A stretch of 5,076 nt of DNA, taken from positions 1 to 5,076 of the forward strand of contig PBVO01000001.1 of the NCBI GenBank assembly GCA_002729015.1, written 5' to 3'. Origin of the DNA: Candidatus Poribacteria bacterium (GTDB lineage: Bacteria > Poribacteria > WGA-4E > UBA9662). The stretch's first letter is position 1. Each line of letters starts with the position of its first letter. Positions 1-5,076 of this stretch are shown piece by piece. A program made the translations under genes and the position numbers. The notes below the pieces were generated by a model. The model was not told where the DNA came from. It saw nothing but the letters and a program-made list of their open reading frames with translations, and did no database searches.

Positions 1-1
1 A

Positions 2-2071
2 TTAACCTTGTGCGAGTAATTCTTCTCTTATGTTTTCTGGAACTTCGGAATAATGATCAAACTCCATGGAATAACTAGCTCGACCTTGTGTTGCAGAACG
101 AAGGTCTGTTGCATATCCAAACATCTGGCCTAAAGGAACATGTGCCTTTAAAACCTGAGCATCATTTTGGGCTTCCATATTTTGTATTTGGGCTCTTCTG
201 GAATTCAAATCACTCAACACATCTCCCATATGTTCTTCAGGAGTAGTTACCTCTATACCCATTATAGGTTCAAGTAACTGTGGATTTGCTTTTGATATTG
301 CTGCTTTAACACCCATCGAACCTGCCATTTTAAAAGCCATTTCTGAGGAGTCAACATCATGAAAACTGCCATCAAAAAGAGTTACTTTTATATCTACAAC
401 TGGATATCCACCTAATGTGCCATTAGTTAACGCTTCTTTAACACCTGCCTGAACAGATGGGATGTATTCTCTAGGAATTTTTCCCCCAACGATTTTATTA
501 TCAAACTCAAAGCCTTCGCCTTCGGGTAGGGGTTCTATTTCTAAAACGACATGCCCATATTGACCTCGGCCTCCACTTTGTCTAACAAATCTACCTTCAG
601 CAGTGGCCTTTTTCTTTATAGCTTCTCGATAAGAAACTCTTGGTTTACCTAGATTTGCATCTACGCTAAATTCTCGTTTAAGTCTCTCCACTAAAACTTC
701 TATATGAAGTTCACCCATACCAGAAACAATGGTTTGGGCAGTTTCTTCGTCGTATTTCGTCTGAAAAGTTGGATCTTCTTCAGCTAATTTGATGAGACCA
801 TCTGTTAATTTTTCCTGTTCAGCTTTGCTTTTTGGCTCGATTGCAACGGAAATTACTGGTTCTGGGAATTTGATTGTTTCTAGTAATAAAGGCCTATTTT
901 CTAGCGTTAGAGTATCGCCAGTAAATGTATCTTTTAGCCCCACAGAAGCACCTATGTCTCCAGCTTTTAATTCTTCTACTTCTTCGCGCTTATTTGCTAC
1001 CATTCTAACAATTCGACCCATACGCTCTTTTCTACCTTTGGTAACATTTAGAAGTGATGTACCACCTGTAACCTTACCAGAATAAACTCTGAAGTATACT
1101 AAACGTCCAGTATATGGATCTGATACAACTTTAAACGCAATACCACAAAAAGGATCATCCTCATTATGCGCCACAACTACTTCGTCTTCACTCCTTGGAG
1201 CAACACCAGAAATAGCTGGAATATCTTTAGGGGATGGTAAAAAGTCTACAATTGCATCTGATACTAAAAGCATTCCCCAATTAAACATAGCACTTCCACA
1301 AATGACTGGGACAATTTTATTATCTATAGTTCCTATACGAATGCATTTTCGTATTTCATCAGGTGTAAGTTCTTCACCGTCTAAATATTTCATCATAATT
1401 TCTTCATCAAATTCAGCAATATTTTCTAACATTGCTTCGCGATATTCTGTTAATTGTTGTTGGAATTCTTCAGGAACTTCATCCAGAATTTCTTCAACCC
1501 CAGACCCTGTTTCTCTACTAAACCTAATTACTCGTTGGTCAATTAAGTCAATAATCCCGCTAAATTCACTTTCGCTACCTATCGGAAGCTGGATAGGTAC
1601 TGCAACCACTTTAAATCTATCTTTTATCATATCTACTGCACGATAAAAATTTGCTCCCATTCGATCCATTTTATTTATTAAACATATTCTTGGCACACCA
1701 TATTTATCTGCTTGCCTCCAAACCGTTTCTGATTGTGGTTGAACACCTGAAACAGATTCAAATACTACAACAGCTCCATCTAATACCCTAAGGCTTCTTT
1801 CGACTTCCGCTGTGAAATCTACGTGCCCTGGAGTGTCAATGACATTTATTTGATGATCACGCCAATGTGTTGTAACAGCAGCAGACACTATTGTTATTCC
1901 ACGTTCTTTTTCTTGGTCCATCCAATCTGTTACAGTATTGCCATCATCCACATTTCCAATTTTGTGCGTCATGCCAGAAGCAAATAAAACTCTTTCTGTT
2001 ACAGTTGTTTTACCTGCGTCTATATGGGCAATAAATCCAATATTTCTTATTTTATCAATGGGGAAATCCAT
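2..2071 (-). CDS. fusA: Translation elongation factor G (EF-G)
   Basis: EF-G is the cytoplasmic GTPase that drives translocation of tRNA and mRNA on the ribosome and, with ribosome recycling factor, splits post-termination ribosomes. The 689-residue product has the usual family length and a complete G domain: P-loop AHIDAGKT at 15-22, RGITI at 57-61 (switch I), DTPGH at 79-83 (G3), NKMD at 133-136 (G4) and a GSA motif near 260 (G5). Domain IV shows the [10 protein letters not shown] segment and the tip motif [11 protein letters not shown]; a typical domain V follows, ending in LLAQG. The frame opens at a TTG (2075-2077), but I prefer the ATG two codons later (2069-2071). The upstream TAAGG is 7 nt from this ATG and only 1 nt from the TTG, and [23 protein letters not shown] matches the family N-terminus. 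It is the third gene of the str operon, 23 nt after rpsG. The stop codon is at 2-4, so the gene is complete. Confidence 0.97.
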   Translation of the reverse strand: MDFPIDKIRNIGFIAHIDAGKTTVTERVLFASGMTHKIGNVDDGNTVTDWMDQEKERGITIVSAAVTTHWRDHQINVIDTPGHVDFTAEVERSLRVLDGAVVVFESVSGVQPQSETVWRQADKYGVPRICLINKMDRMGANFYRAVDMIKDRFKVVAVPIQLPIGSESEFSGIIDLIDQRVIRFSRETGSGVEEILDEVPEEFQQQLTEYREAMLENIAEFDEEIMMKYLDGEELTPDEIRKCIRIGTIDNKIVPVICGSAMFNWGMLLVSDAIVDFLPSPKDIPAISGVAPRSEDEVVVAHNEDDPFCGIAFKVVSDPYTGRLVYFRVYSGKVTGGTSLLNVTKGRKERMGRIVRMVANKREEVEELKAGDIGASVGLKDTFTGDTLTLENRPLLLETIKFPEPVISVAIEPKSKAEQEKLTDGLIKLAEEDPTFQTKYDEETAQTIVSGMGELHIEVLVERLKREFSVDANLGKPRVSYREAIKKKATAEGRFVRQSGGRGQYGHVVLEIEPLPEGEGFEFDNKIVGGKIPREYIPSVQAGVKEALTNGTLGGYPVVDIKVTLFDGSFHDVDSSEMAFKMAGSMGVKAAISKANPQLLEPIMGIEVTTPEEHMGDVLSDLNSRRAQIQNMEAQNDAQVLKAHVPLGQMFGYATDLRSATQGRASYSMEFDHYSEVPENIREELLAQG

Positions 2072-2078
2072 AACCAAA

Positions 2079-2083
2079 CCTTA
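2079..2083 (-). promoter_or_regulatory. Ribosome binding site of fusA that decides the start codon
   Basis: Minus-strand TAAGG lies 7 nt upstream of the ATG at 2069-2071 but only 1 nt from the in-frame TTG at 2075-2077. Normal spacing therefore selects the ATG. The site sits in the 23-nt gap after the rpsG stop codon. Confidence 0.6.
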
Positions 2084-2094
2084 CTTTGATATAA

Positions 2095-2565
2095 CTACCA
2101 TTTATATTGAACAAAAGCCCTGTTGGCTTCTGCCATTCTATGTAAATCTTCTCTTCTCTTAACTGCTGTTCCTTGACCTCTCGAAGCTTCTTGTAACTCT
2201 CTGAAAAGCCTGTCGGACATAGAAGAGCCCGATTGTGATCGGGCTGAACCTATTATCCACCTCATAGCCAAGGCTTCTTTTCTGTCATGACGAACCTCTA
2301 CAGGAACTTGATATGTAGCTCCACCAACTCGTCGGGATTTTACTTCTAAAATTGGTGTTACATTCCTCATCGCTTGATCAAAAACCTCTATAGCTGGTCG
2401 TTTTGCATCGTCTTCTAATTTTTGTAATGCGTCATACACTATTCTTTGAGCTACAGTTTTCTTTCCATCTAACATTATCCTATTAATAAACCGAGATATC
2501 TCTTGGCTATTATATTTAGGATCTGCAATGGTTATTCTTTTTGTAGCTCTTCGTCTTCTAGACAC
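2095..2565 (-). CDS. rpsG: 30S ribosomal protein S7
   Basis: S7 is a primary binding protein of the 3' major domain of 16S rRNA; it nucleates assembly of the 30S head and contacts E-site tRNA. The 156-residue length is the common bacterial one, without the longer tail of E. coli K-12. Visible family signatures are the basic N-terminus MSRRRRATKR, YQVPVEVRHDRKEALAMRW in the middle, and the C-terminal block GTAVKRREDLHRMAEANRAF ending in VQYKW. The start is GTG (2563-2565), supported by the family N-terminus directly after it. The ribosome binding site is weak: AGAG about 6 nt upstream. It lies 28 nt after rpsL and 23 nt before fusA, the classical str operon order. In E. coli S7 is the translational repressor of this operon and acts in the S12-S7 intercistronic region; a hairpin is present there (2589-2610). 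Confidence 0.98.
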   Translation of the reverse strand: MSRRRRATKRITIADPKYNSQEISRFINRIMLDGKKTVAQRIVYDALQKLEDDAKRPAIEVFDQAMRNVTPILEVKSRRVGGATYQVPVEVRHDRKEALAMRWIIGSARSQSGSSMSDRLFRELQEASRGQGTAVKRREDLHRMAEANRAFVQYKW

Positions 2566-2588
2566 GATTTTCTCTGCTTTCTCAAAAT

Positions 2589-2610
2589 ACGATCTATTTC
2601 TTAGATCCGT
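2589..2610 (-). promoter_or_regulatory. Hairpin over the rpsL stop codon, rpsL-rpsG junction
   Basis: The transcript can form a stem of 8 bp with one bulged G: arms ACGGATCTA and TAGATCGT, loop AGAAA. It covers the last rpsL codons, the TAG stop (2594-2596) and the start of the 28-nt gap before rpsG. It is seen directly in the sequence. No U-tract of terminator type follows (next bases ATTTTGAG). By position it could serve S7-mediated translational control or coupling, as the intercistronic region does in E. coli, but this role is inferred and the stem could be fortuitous. Confidence 0.35.
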
Positions 2611-3001
2611 ATTTGCTTCTGCCTTGTTTCCTGTCGTTTACTCCTCCAGAATCCAAGGCTCCTCTAACTATATGATATCTAACTCCAGGAAGGTCTTTAA
2701 CCCTTCCACCTCTAACTAAAACAACCGAGTGTTCTTGAAGGTTGTGGCCTTCACCAGGTATATAGGCTGTCACTTCCATTCCATTTGTCAAACGTACTCT
2801 TGCTATTTTCCTTAGAGCGGAGTTTGGTTTTTTGGGAGTTGTAGTACGTACCTGAACACATACACCTCTTCGTTGAGGACATCCAGGACCTCTTGTTATC
2901 TTGTTTTTTAAGGTATTTTGAACCACTCTCAATGCAGGAGCTTTTGTCCTTTTTTGAGAACTAGTACGACCTTTTCTTACTAACTGATTAACTGTAGGCA
3001 T
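2594..3001 (-). CDS. rpsL: 30S ribosomal protein S12
   Basis: S12 sits at the interface side of the 30S subunit near the decoding centre, controls accuracy and is the classical streptomycin-resistance locus. The 135-residue product starts [12 protein letters not shown] and holds the conserved [13 protein letters not shown] (53-65), [28 protein letters not shown] (83-110) and [10 protein letters not shown] end. Compared with the E. coli protein as I recall it, there is an insertion of about 14 residues between PAL (22-24) and CPQRRG (41-46); Bacillus-type S12 has a similar insertion here, so it is lineage-typical rather than aberrant. Lysines 57/58 and 102, aspartate 103 and proline 105 correspond to E. 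coli K42/K43, K87, D88 and P90 and are wild type, so no S12-based streptomycin resistance is expected. The ATG start has GGAAAG 9 nt upstream. It is the first gene of the str operon, 57 nt downstream of the promoter -10 box. Confidence 0.98.
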   Translation of the reverse strand: MPTVNQLVRKGRTSSQKRTKAPALRVVQNTLKNKITRGPGCPQRRGVCVQVRTTTPKKPNSALRKIARVRLTNGMEVTAYIPGEGHNLQEHSVVLVRGGRVKDLPGVRYHIVRGALDSGGVNDRKQGRSKYGSKK

Positions 3002-3025
3002 GATCTAATTCTTTCCAAATAAAAA

Positions 3026-3050
3026 TATTGCCTCTGAATAGAAGGCAACA
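3026..3050 (-). promoter_or_regulatory. 5' leader hairpin of the str operon followed by a T-rich run
   Basis: On the transcribed strand TTGCCT (3043-3048) pairs with AGGCAA (3028-3033). CT and AG inside can add two pairs around a bulged T, and the outer bases add a T-A and a G-T pair. TATTTTTATT follows at once (3018-3027). With a start site near 3050 the hairpin would be at the extreme 5' end of the str mRNA, where such stems often protect the message. For read-through transcripts from the VOC gene it could instead act as a weak intrinsic terminator. The stem is short, so its function is uncertain. Confidence 0.4.
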
Positions 3051-3057
3051 GAAACGG

Positions 3058-3086
3058 ATAATAACAATATACCCCTTTATTGTCAA
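3058..3086 (-). promoter_or_regulatory. Sigma70-type promoter of the rpsL-rpsG-fusA operon
   Basis: The minus strand has a perfect -35 box TTGACA (3081-3086), a 17-nt spacer and the -10 box TATTAT (3058-3063, 5 of 6 to consensus). The region upstream of the -35 is AT-rich, as for an UP element. Transcription would begin near 3049-3052, giving a leader of about 50 nt to the rpsL ATG. It lies in the only sizeable gap between the VOC gene and rpsL, as expected for a strong promoter of ribosomal genes. Confidence 0.8.
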
Positions 3087-3120
3087 GTTTAATTTCTATT
3101 TGGAAGAAGAAAAAAAAATA

Positions 3121-4014
3121 TTACACATCTTGCCATAATTCTACTAGGATGCCCATATTGCTTTTTGGATGATAAAAAGTCACTCTGCTACCACCTTCAT
3201 CTGCACCTGTAACTTCTCCTATTTGAACTAATCCTGCGGTATTCAATCTCGCAACATCACTTTCTATGTCTTCAGAATAAAAACAAACATGGTGAATACC
3301 AGACCCGCGATTAGCTAAAAATTTAGCAGTTCCACTTGTTTCATCTTGGGGTACGCTAACTTCAATCCGTGATTCTCCTACAAGAAATTCGAGAATTTTT
3401 ACATTATCACTTTCGGCAAATCTACCATCAGGCAAAGGTGTCTTTACATCATCAATTTTGAGACCATAAGTGTCCCGAAATAATGCTAAGGCTTCTTCAA
3501 AATTATTACATACCACACCGACATGATGAACATAGGTAAGACTACCACCTTTTCCTCTCGGGGGTTCTGGGACAATGCCATTAACTGGCATGTTTTGCCA
3601 TATTTCTAATAAGAAACCTAAATTAGACTTTGGATGTGCAAAAGCTACTCTTGAGCCACCTTCTTGATCCGCACTACCTGTTGGAGGTACAACGATTTGT
3701 TGTCCTGCATCGATTAGCCTTTTTACATCAGCATCCATATCGTCTGAATATAAACATATATGGTGTGGTCCCGCTCCTCTTCTTTCCAAAAACTTTCCTG
3801 TACCACTATTAGGATCATTTGCCATATTAATTTCTAGTTCGCTCTCTCCCACAGGTATGTCGAGTATATTTACATTATCTAATTGAACATTTCTACCATC
3901 AGGTAAGGGAGATCTTTCTTCGTCAACTGAAAAACCATATGTATCTAACCAGAGACTTTTAGCAGCTTCTAAATCACCTACTACTAATCCTAAATGATGT
4001 AATCTTGTAAACAT
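3121..4014 (-). CDS. Tandem double-domain VOC protein, methylmalonyl-CoA epimerase-like
   Basis: The 297-residue protein is two fused vicinal-oxygen-chelate domains, about 4-140 and 161-295, joined by a linker with PEPPRGKGG (149-157). By hand alignment the halves are about half identical at a constant 157-residue offset, apart from a 2-residue gap late on. Each half resembles methylmalonyl-CoA epimerase, which interconverts (R)- and (S)-methylmalonyl-CoA in propionate metabolism: HHxG at the start, SGTxKFLxxRGxGxHH in the middle and HPKSNxGxLxExWQ at the end. Candidate metal ligands are kept in both halves: H7, E61, H85, E137 and H164, E218, H242, E292. Ordinary epimerases are about 130-150 residues and dimeric, so this could mimic the dimer in one chain. 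Other VOC enzymes (glyoxalase, dioxygenase or isomerase type) remain possible, so the substrate is uncertain. The ATG start has a strong AGAGGTGA 7 nt upstream and lies 2 nt after the carbonic anhydrase stop. No signal peptide or membrane segment is visible, so it is presumably cytoplasmic. Confidence 0.85.
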   Translation of the reverse strand: MFTRLHHLGLVVGDLEAAKSLWLDTYGFSVDEERSPLPDGRNVQLDNVNILDIPVGESELEINMANDPNSGTGKFLERRGAGPHHICLYSDDMDADVKRLIDAGQQIVVPPTGSADQEGGSRVAFAHPKSNLGFLLEIWQNMPVNGIVPEPPRGKGGSLTYVHHVGVVCNNFEEALALFRDTYGLKIDDVKTPLPDGRFAESDNVKILEFLVGESRIEVSVPQDETSGTAKFLANRGSGIHHVCFYSEDIESDVARLNTAGLVQIGEVTGADEGGSRVTFYHPKSNMGILVELWQDV

Positions 4015-4016
4015 AA

Positions 4017-4526
4017 TTATTTCACCTCTTTTAAGTTTTTCAAATATCTATCTCTATTTCTTTGATAATTGGCAGCAGTTCTTGCCGTCATCTCTAAATT
4101 TTCTTGAGATGGTTCTCTAGCAACTTTTCCCGGGATCCCTAATACAAGGGAATTTTTAGGAATGTTGGATCCTGGTATAACCACTGAACCTGCTCCTATC
4201 ACACAATTTTCTCCTATCTCTGCCGGTCCAAAAACCAAAGCGCCATTTCCTATAATTACATTATTGCCTACAGTACATCTATGAACCAAGCATTGATGAG
4301 CCACAACACAGTTTTCACCTATGGTGGTTTCTTCATGTATAACAGTACCATCCTGTATATTGGTACCCTTACCTATTGTAATTTTTCCAGCGTCTCCTCT
4401 CAAAACACAATTAAACCAAACACTAGCACCCTCTAAAATTTCCACATCCCCTATGATTTGTGCGCTTGGGGCTACAAAAGCAGTTTCGTGAATTTTAGGA
4501 GAAAGGTCTTCAAGACTATATAGCAT
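4017..4526 (-). CDS. Gamma-class carbonic anhydrase-like hexapeptide-repeat protein
   Basis: The 169-residue protein is a left-handed beta-helix of hexapeptide repeats (recurrent I/V-G-x-x patterns from about 23 to 132), closed by a C-terminal helix rich in charged residues (about 139-168). Family members are trimers with metal at subunit interfaces and hydrate CO2 to bicarbonate; some relatives (CaiE, PaaY) are tied to acyl-CoA metabolism. The three metal-binding histidines are present: H64 (DGTVIHE), H77 and H82 (VAHQCLVHRC), with the usual 5-residue spacing of the last two. R43, D45, Q58 and D59 match the conserved R59, D61, Q75 and D76 of the Methanosarcina Cam enzyme. The acidic proton-shuttle loop of Cam between the first two histidines is missing, as in CamH/YrdA-type proteins, so real carbonic anhydrase activity is not certain. 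The ATG has AGGG about 5 nt upstream and starts 29 nt after the tRNA. The VOC gene follows after 2 nt, so both are probably one operon. Confidence 0.92.
   Translation of the reverse strand: MLYSLEDLSPKIHETAFVAPSAQIIGDVEILEGASVWFNCVLRGDAGKITIGKGTNIQDGTVIHEETTIGENCVVAHQCLVHRCTVGNNVIIGNGALVFGPAEIGENCVIGAGSVVIPGSNIPKNSLVLGIPGKVAREPSQENLEMTARTAANYQRNRDRYLKNLKEVK
4022..4029 (-). promoter_or_regulatory. Strong ribosome binding site of the VOC gene inside the carbonic anhydrase gene
   Basis: Minus-strand AGAGGTGA lies 7 nt before the ATG at 4012-4014 and within the last codons of the upstream gene, whose stop is only 2 nt from this ATG. It fixes the VOC start and implies translation coupled to, or independently strong beside, the upstream gene. 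Confidence 0.8.
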
Positions 4527-4555
4527 ATTATCCCTACTTTCTATAAATTAACACT

Positions 4556-4630
4556 TGGAGCGGGAGACGGGATTCGAACCCGCGACCCTTTGCTTGGGAA
4601 GCAAATGCTCTTCCTCTGAGCTACTCCCGC
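4556..4630 (-). tRNA. tRNA-Gly (anticodon CCC) with encoded CCA
   Basis: The 75-nt gene folds into a full cloverleaf: acceptor GCGGGAG/CTCCCGC, D-stem GCTC/GAGC, anticodon stem TTTGC/GCAAA with loop TTCCCAA, a 5-nt variable region GGGTC, and T-arm GCGGG-TTCGAAT-CCCGT with one G-T closing pair. The anticodon CCC (4596-4598) reads GGG glycine codons. Discriminator T and the 3' CCA are encoded (4556-4559); T at this position fits bacterial tRNA-Gly. The carbonic anhydrase gene starts 29 nt after the CCA without a visible terminator, so the tRNA may be cut out of a longer transcript. Confidence 0.97.
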
Positions 4631-4653
4631 TTACTTTCTATCACAATCGTGAC

Positions 4654-4682
4654 AGTGTAACACAAACTTTTTATAATTTCAG
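4654..4682 (-). promoter_or_regulatory. Candidate promoter for tRNA-Gly and the carbonic anhydrase-VOC genes
   Basis: The minus strand shows CTGAAA (4677-4682, 4 of 6 to the -35 consensus), a 17-nt spacer and TACACT (4654-4659, 4 of 6 to the -10 consensus), preceded by TGT as an extended -10. The start would be near 4647, giving a leader of about 17 nt before the mature tRNA. It lies in the 66-nt gap between the SDR gene and the tRNA. Read-through from the SDR gene is also possible, since no terminator hairpin is seen there. Confidence 0.5.
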
Positions 4683-4696
4683 GTGAGAATAATGCG

Positions 4697-5076
4697 CTAT
4701 TGAGGTGCTTCCTTTTTAGCATCGTTTATATGCTCGGCTATTCGAGTTTGTAAAGAAACAAGCTCATAACCTAAATCTTGATACATTCGACTTGAATCAA
4801 CATTATAAACGTGAGGAACTGGTTTATTCCCAGTTTTAATACTTGCATCGGGTATAATTTCCATCACAATATCTATCATGTCTTGAATTGTTGCTAAGTG
4901 GCCTCCGCTTATATATATCGGATAATTTAATTTACTTGCTAGAGATGTTCTTACAAATATCTCTGCAGCGTCTTCCACATGAATCATAGGAGATGGCTCT
5001 TCGGGCCTGAATTCCATTTCAACTGGTTTTCCAACAGCTGGCAAAGACATTAATAAACCGCCTATCATTCCTGTCA
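4697..5076 (-). CDS. NAD-dependent epimerase/dehydratase family protein (SDR), 3' part only
   Basis: This is the C-terminal part of an extended short-chain dehydrogenase/reductase, the family of nucleotide-sugar epimerases, dehydratases and related NAD(P)-dependent oxidoreductases. The frame is open to the window edge with no stop, so the Rossmann-fold N-terminus (GxxGxxG and the YxxxK catalytic pair) lies outside. The ATG at 5066-5068 is more likely an internal methionine (MIGGLLMSLP) than a start, as no ribosome binding site precedes it and a 123-residue protein would lack the cofactor domain. Family features, counted from that methionine, are IHVEDAAEIFV (29-39), YISGG (52-56) before a helix, and VDSSRMYQDLGY (90-101), matching the usual substrate-domain end 'D-xx-R-xxx-LG-aromatic'. 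It ends with TAG at 4697-4699, 66 nt before the tRNA. The substrate cannot be told from this part. Confidence 0.8.
   Translation of the reverse strand, partial: TGMIGGLLMSLPAVGKPVEMEFRPEEPSPMIHVEDAAEIFVRTSLASKLNYPIYISGGHLATIQDMIDIVMEIIPDASIKTGNKPVPHVYNVDSSRMYQDLGYELVSLQTRIAEHINDAKKEAPQ

Larger units (their letters stand above)
3013..3105. repeat. 9-bp inverted repeat flanking the str operon promoter
   Basis: Plus-strand TTCCAAATA (3013-3021) and TATTTGGAA (3097-3105) are exact reverse complements, 75 nt apart, one on each side of the promoter. The downstream arm carries most of the rpsL Shine-Dalgarno (minus-strand TTTGGAAAG). In an AT-rich 120-nt region a 9-bp match by chance is not very unlikely, so this may be coincidental. 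Confidence 0.4.

Noticed and set aside
2072..2077. In-frame TTG start for fusA, two codons upstream of the ATG, giving a 691-residue protein.
   Set aside because: The only Shine-Dalgarno-like sequence (TAAGG) is 1 nt from the TTG but 7 nt from the ATG, so the ATG is the better start.
789..2162. Plus-strand open frames at 789-1085, 1302-1646 and 1938-2162.
   Set aside because: They lie antisense within fusA (the last runs on into rpsG), show no recognisable protein family, and are rich in serine and threonine as expected for antisense shadows.
2528..2719. Plus-strand open frame across the rpsG-rpsL junction.
   Set aside because: Antisense to two certain ribosomal protein genes, with no family resemblance and no ribosome binding site that stands out.
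3110..3120. Run of nine T on the transcribed strand just after the VOC stop codon, suggesting a terminator.
   Set aside because: No convincing GC-rich hairpin precedes it; the best pairing nearby is CATC with GATG, 4 bp over a long loop.
3630..3812. Plus-strand 60-residue open frame inside the VOC gene.
   Set aside because: Antisense shadow of a well-supported coding region with conserved VOC motifs.
4637..4665. Alternative tRNA promoter TTGTGT-N17-GATAGA.
   Set aside because: The -10 matches only 3 of 6 consensus bases, and the start would coincide with the mature tRNA 5' end without a leader. The CTGAAA-N17-TACACT pair fits better.
4697..5068. A complete small gene starting at the ATG at 5066-5068.
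   Set aside because: The frame stays open to the window edge, no ribosome binding site precedes the ATG, and the product is only the C-terminal portion of an SDR enzyme.

Overview
The window is a compact bacterial chromosome segment with every gene on the minus strand. Base composition is AT-rich, roughly 35-40 % GC judged by eye. Read in the direction of transcription (from 5076 down to 1) it holds: the 3' part of an NAD-dependent epimerase/dehydratase (SDR family) gene; a tRNA-Gly(CCC) with encoded CCA; a gamma-class carbonic anhydrase-like gene; a fused double-domain VOC protein resembling methylmalonyl-CoA epimerase; and the start of the str operon, rpsL (S12) - rpsG (S7) - fusA (EF-G). 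The str operon may continue past position 1.

Organism: the ribosomal proteins and EF-G are plainly bacterial. The EF-G sequence, the S12 insertion loop and the neighbourhood of VOC, carbonic anhydrase and SDR genes remind me of AT-rich Chloroflexota (Dehalococcoidia or SAR202-like marine lineages). This is a recollection-based guess with low to moderate confidence. A phylogeny of EF-G or S7 would settle it.

Layout: 4697-5076 is the SDR C-terminal part, cut by the window edge. 4631-4696 is a short intergenic region with a plausible sigma70-type promoter for the tRNA. The tRNA occupies 4556-4630, and only 29 nt separate its CCA from the carbonic anhydrase start, with no visible terminator, so a joint tRNA-mRNA transcript is likely. 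The carbonic anhydrase and VOC genes are 2 nt apart, and the VOC gene has a strong Shine-Dalgarno inside the end of the upstream gene. 3002-3120 holds a near-consensus promoter (TTGACA-N17-TATTAT) for the str operon, a small hairpin followed by a T-rich run, and a 9-bp inverted repeat that flanks the promoter and includes part of the rpsL ribosome binding site. rpsL, rpsG and fusA follow with 28- and 23-nt gaps, and a hairpin spans the rpsL stop codon.

How the genes may work together: rpsL-rpsG-fusA is the conserved translation module. The carbonic anhydrase-VOC pair looks like a two-gene metabolic unit. A link between bicarbonate supply and methylmalonyl-CoA metabolism is conceivable but is inference only. 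No defence system, mobile element, CRISPR array or clearly unprecedented system is visible; the most unusual points are the single-chain double epimerase and the leader structures of the str operon.
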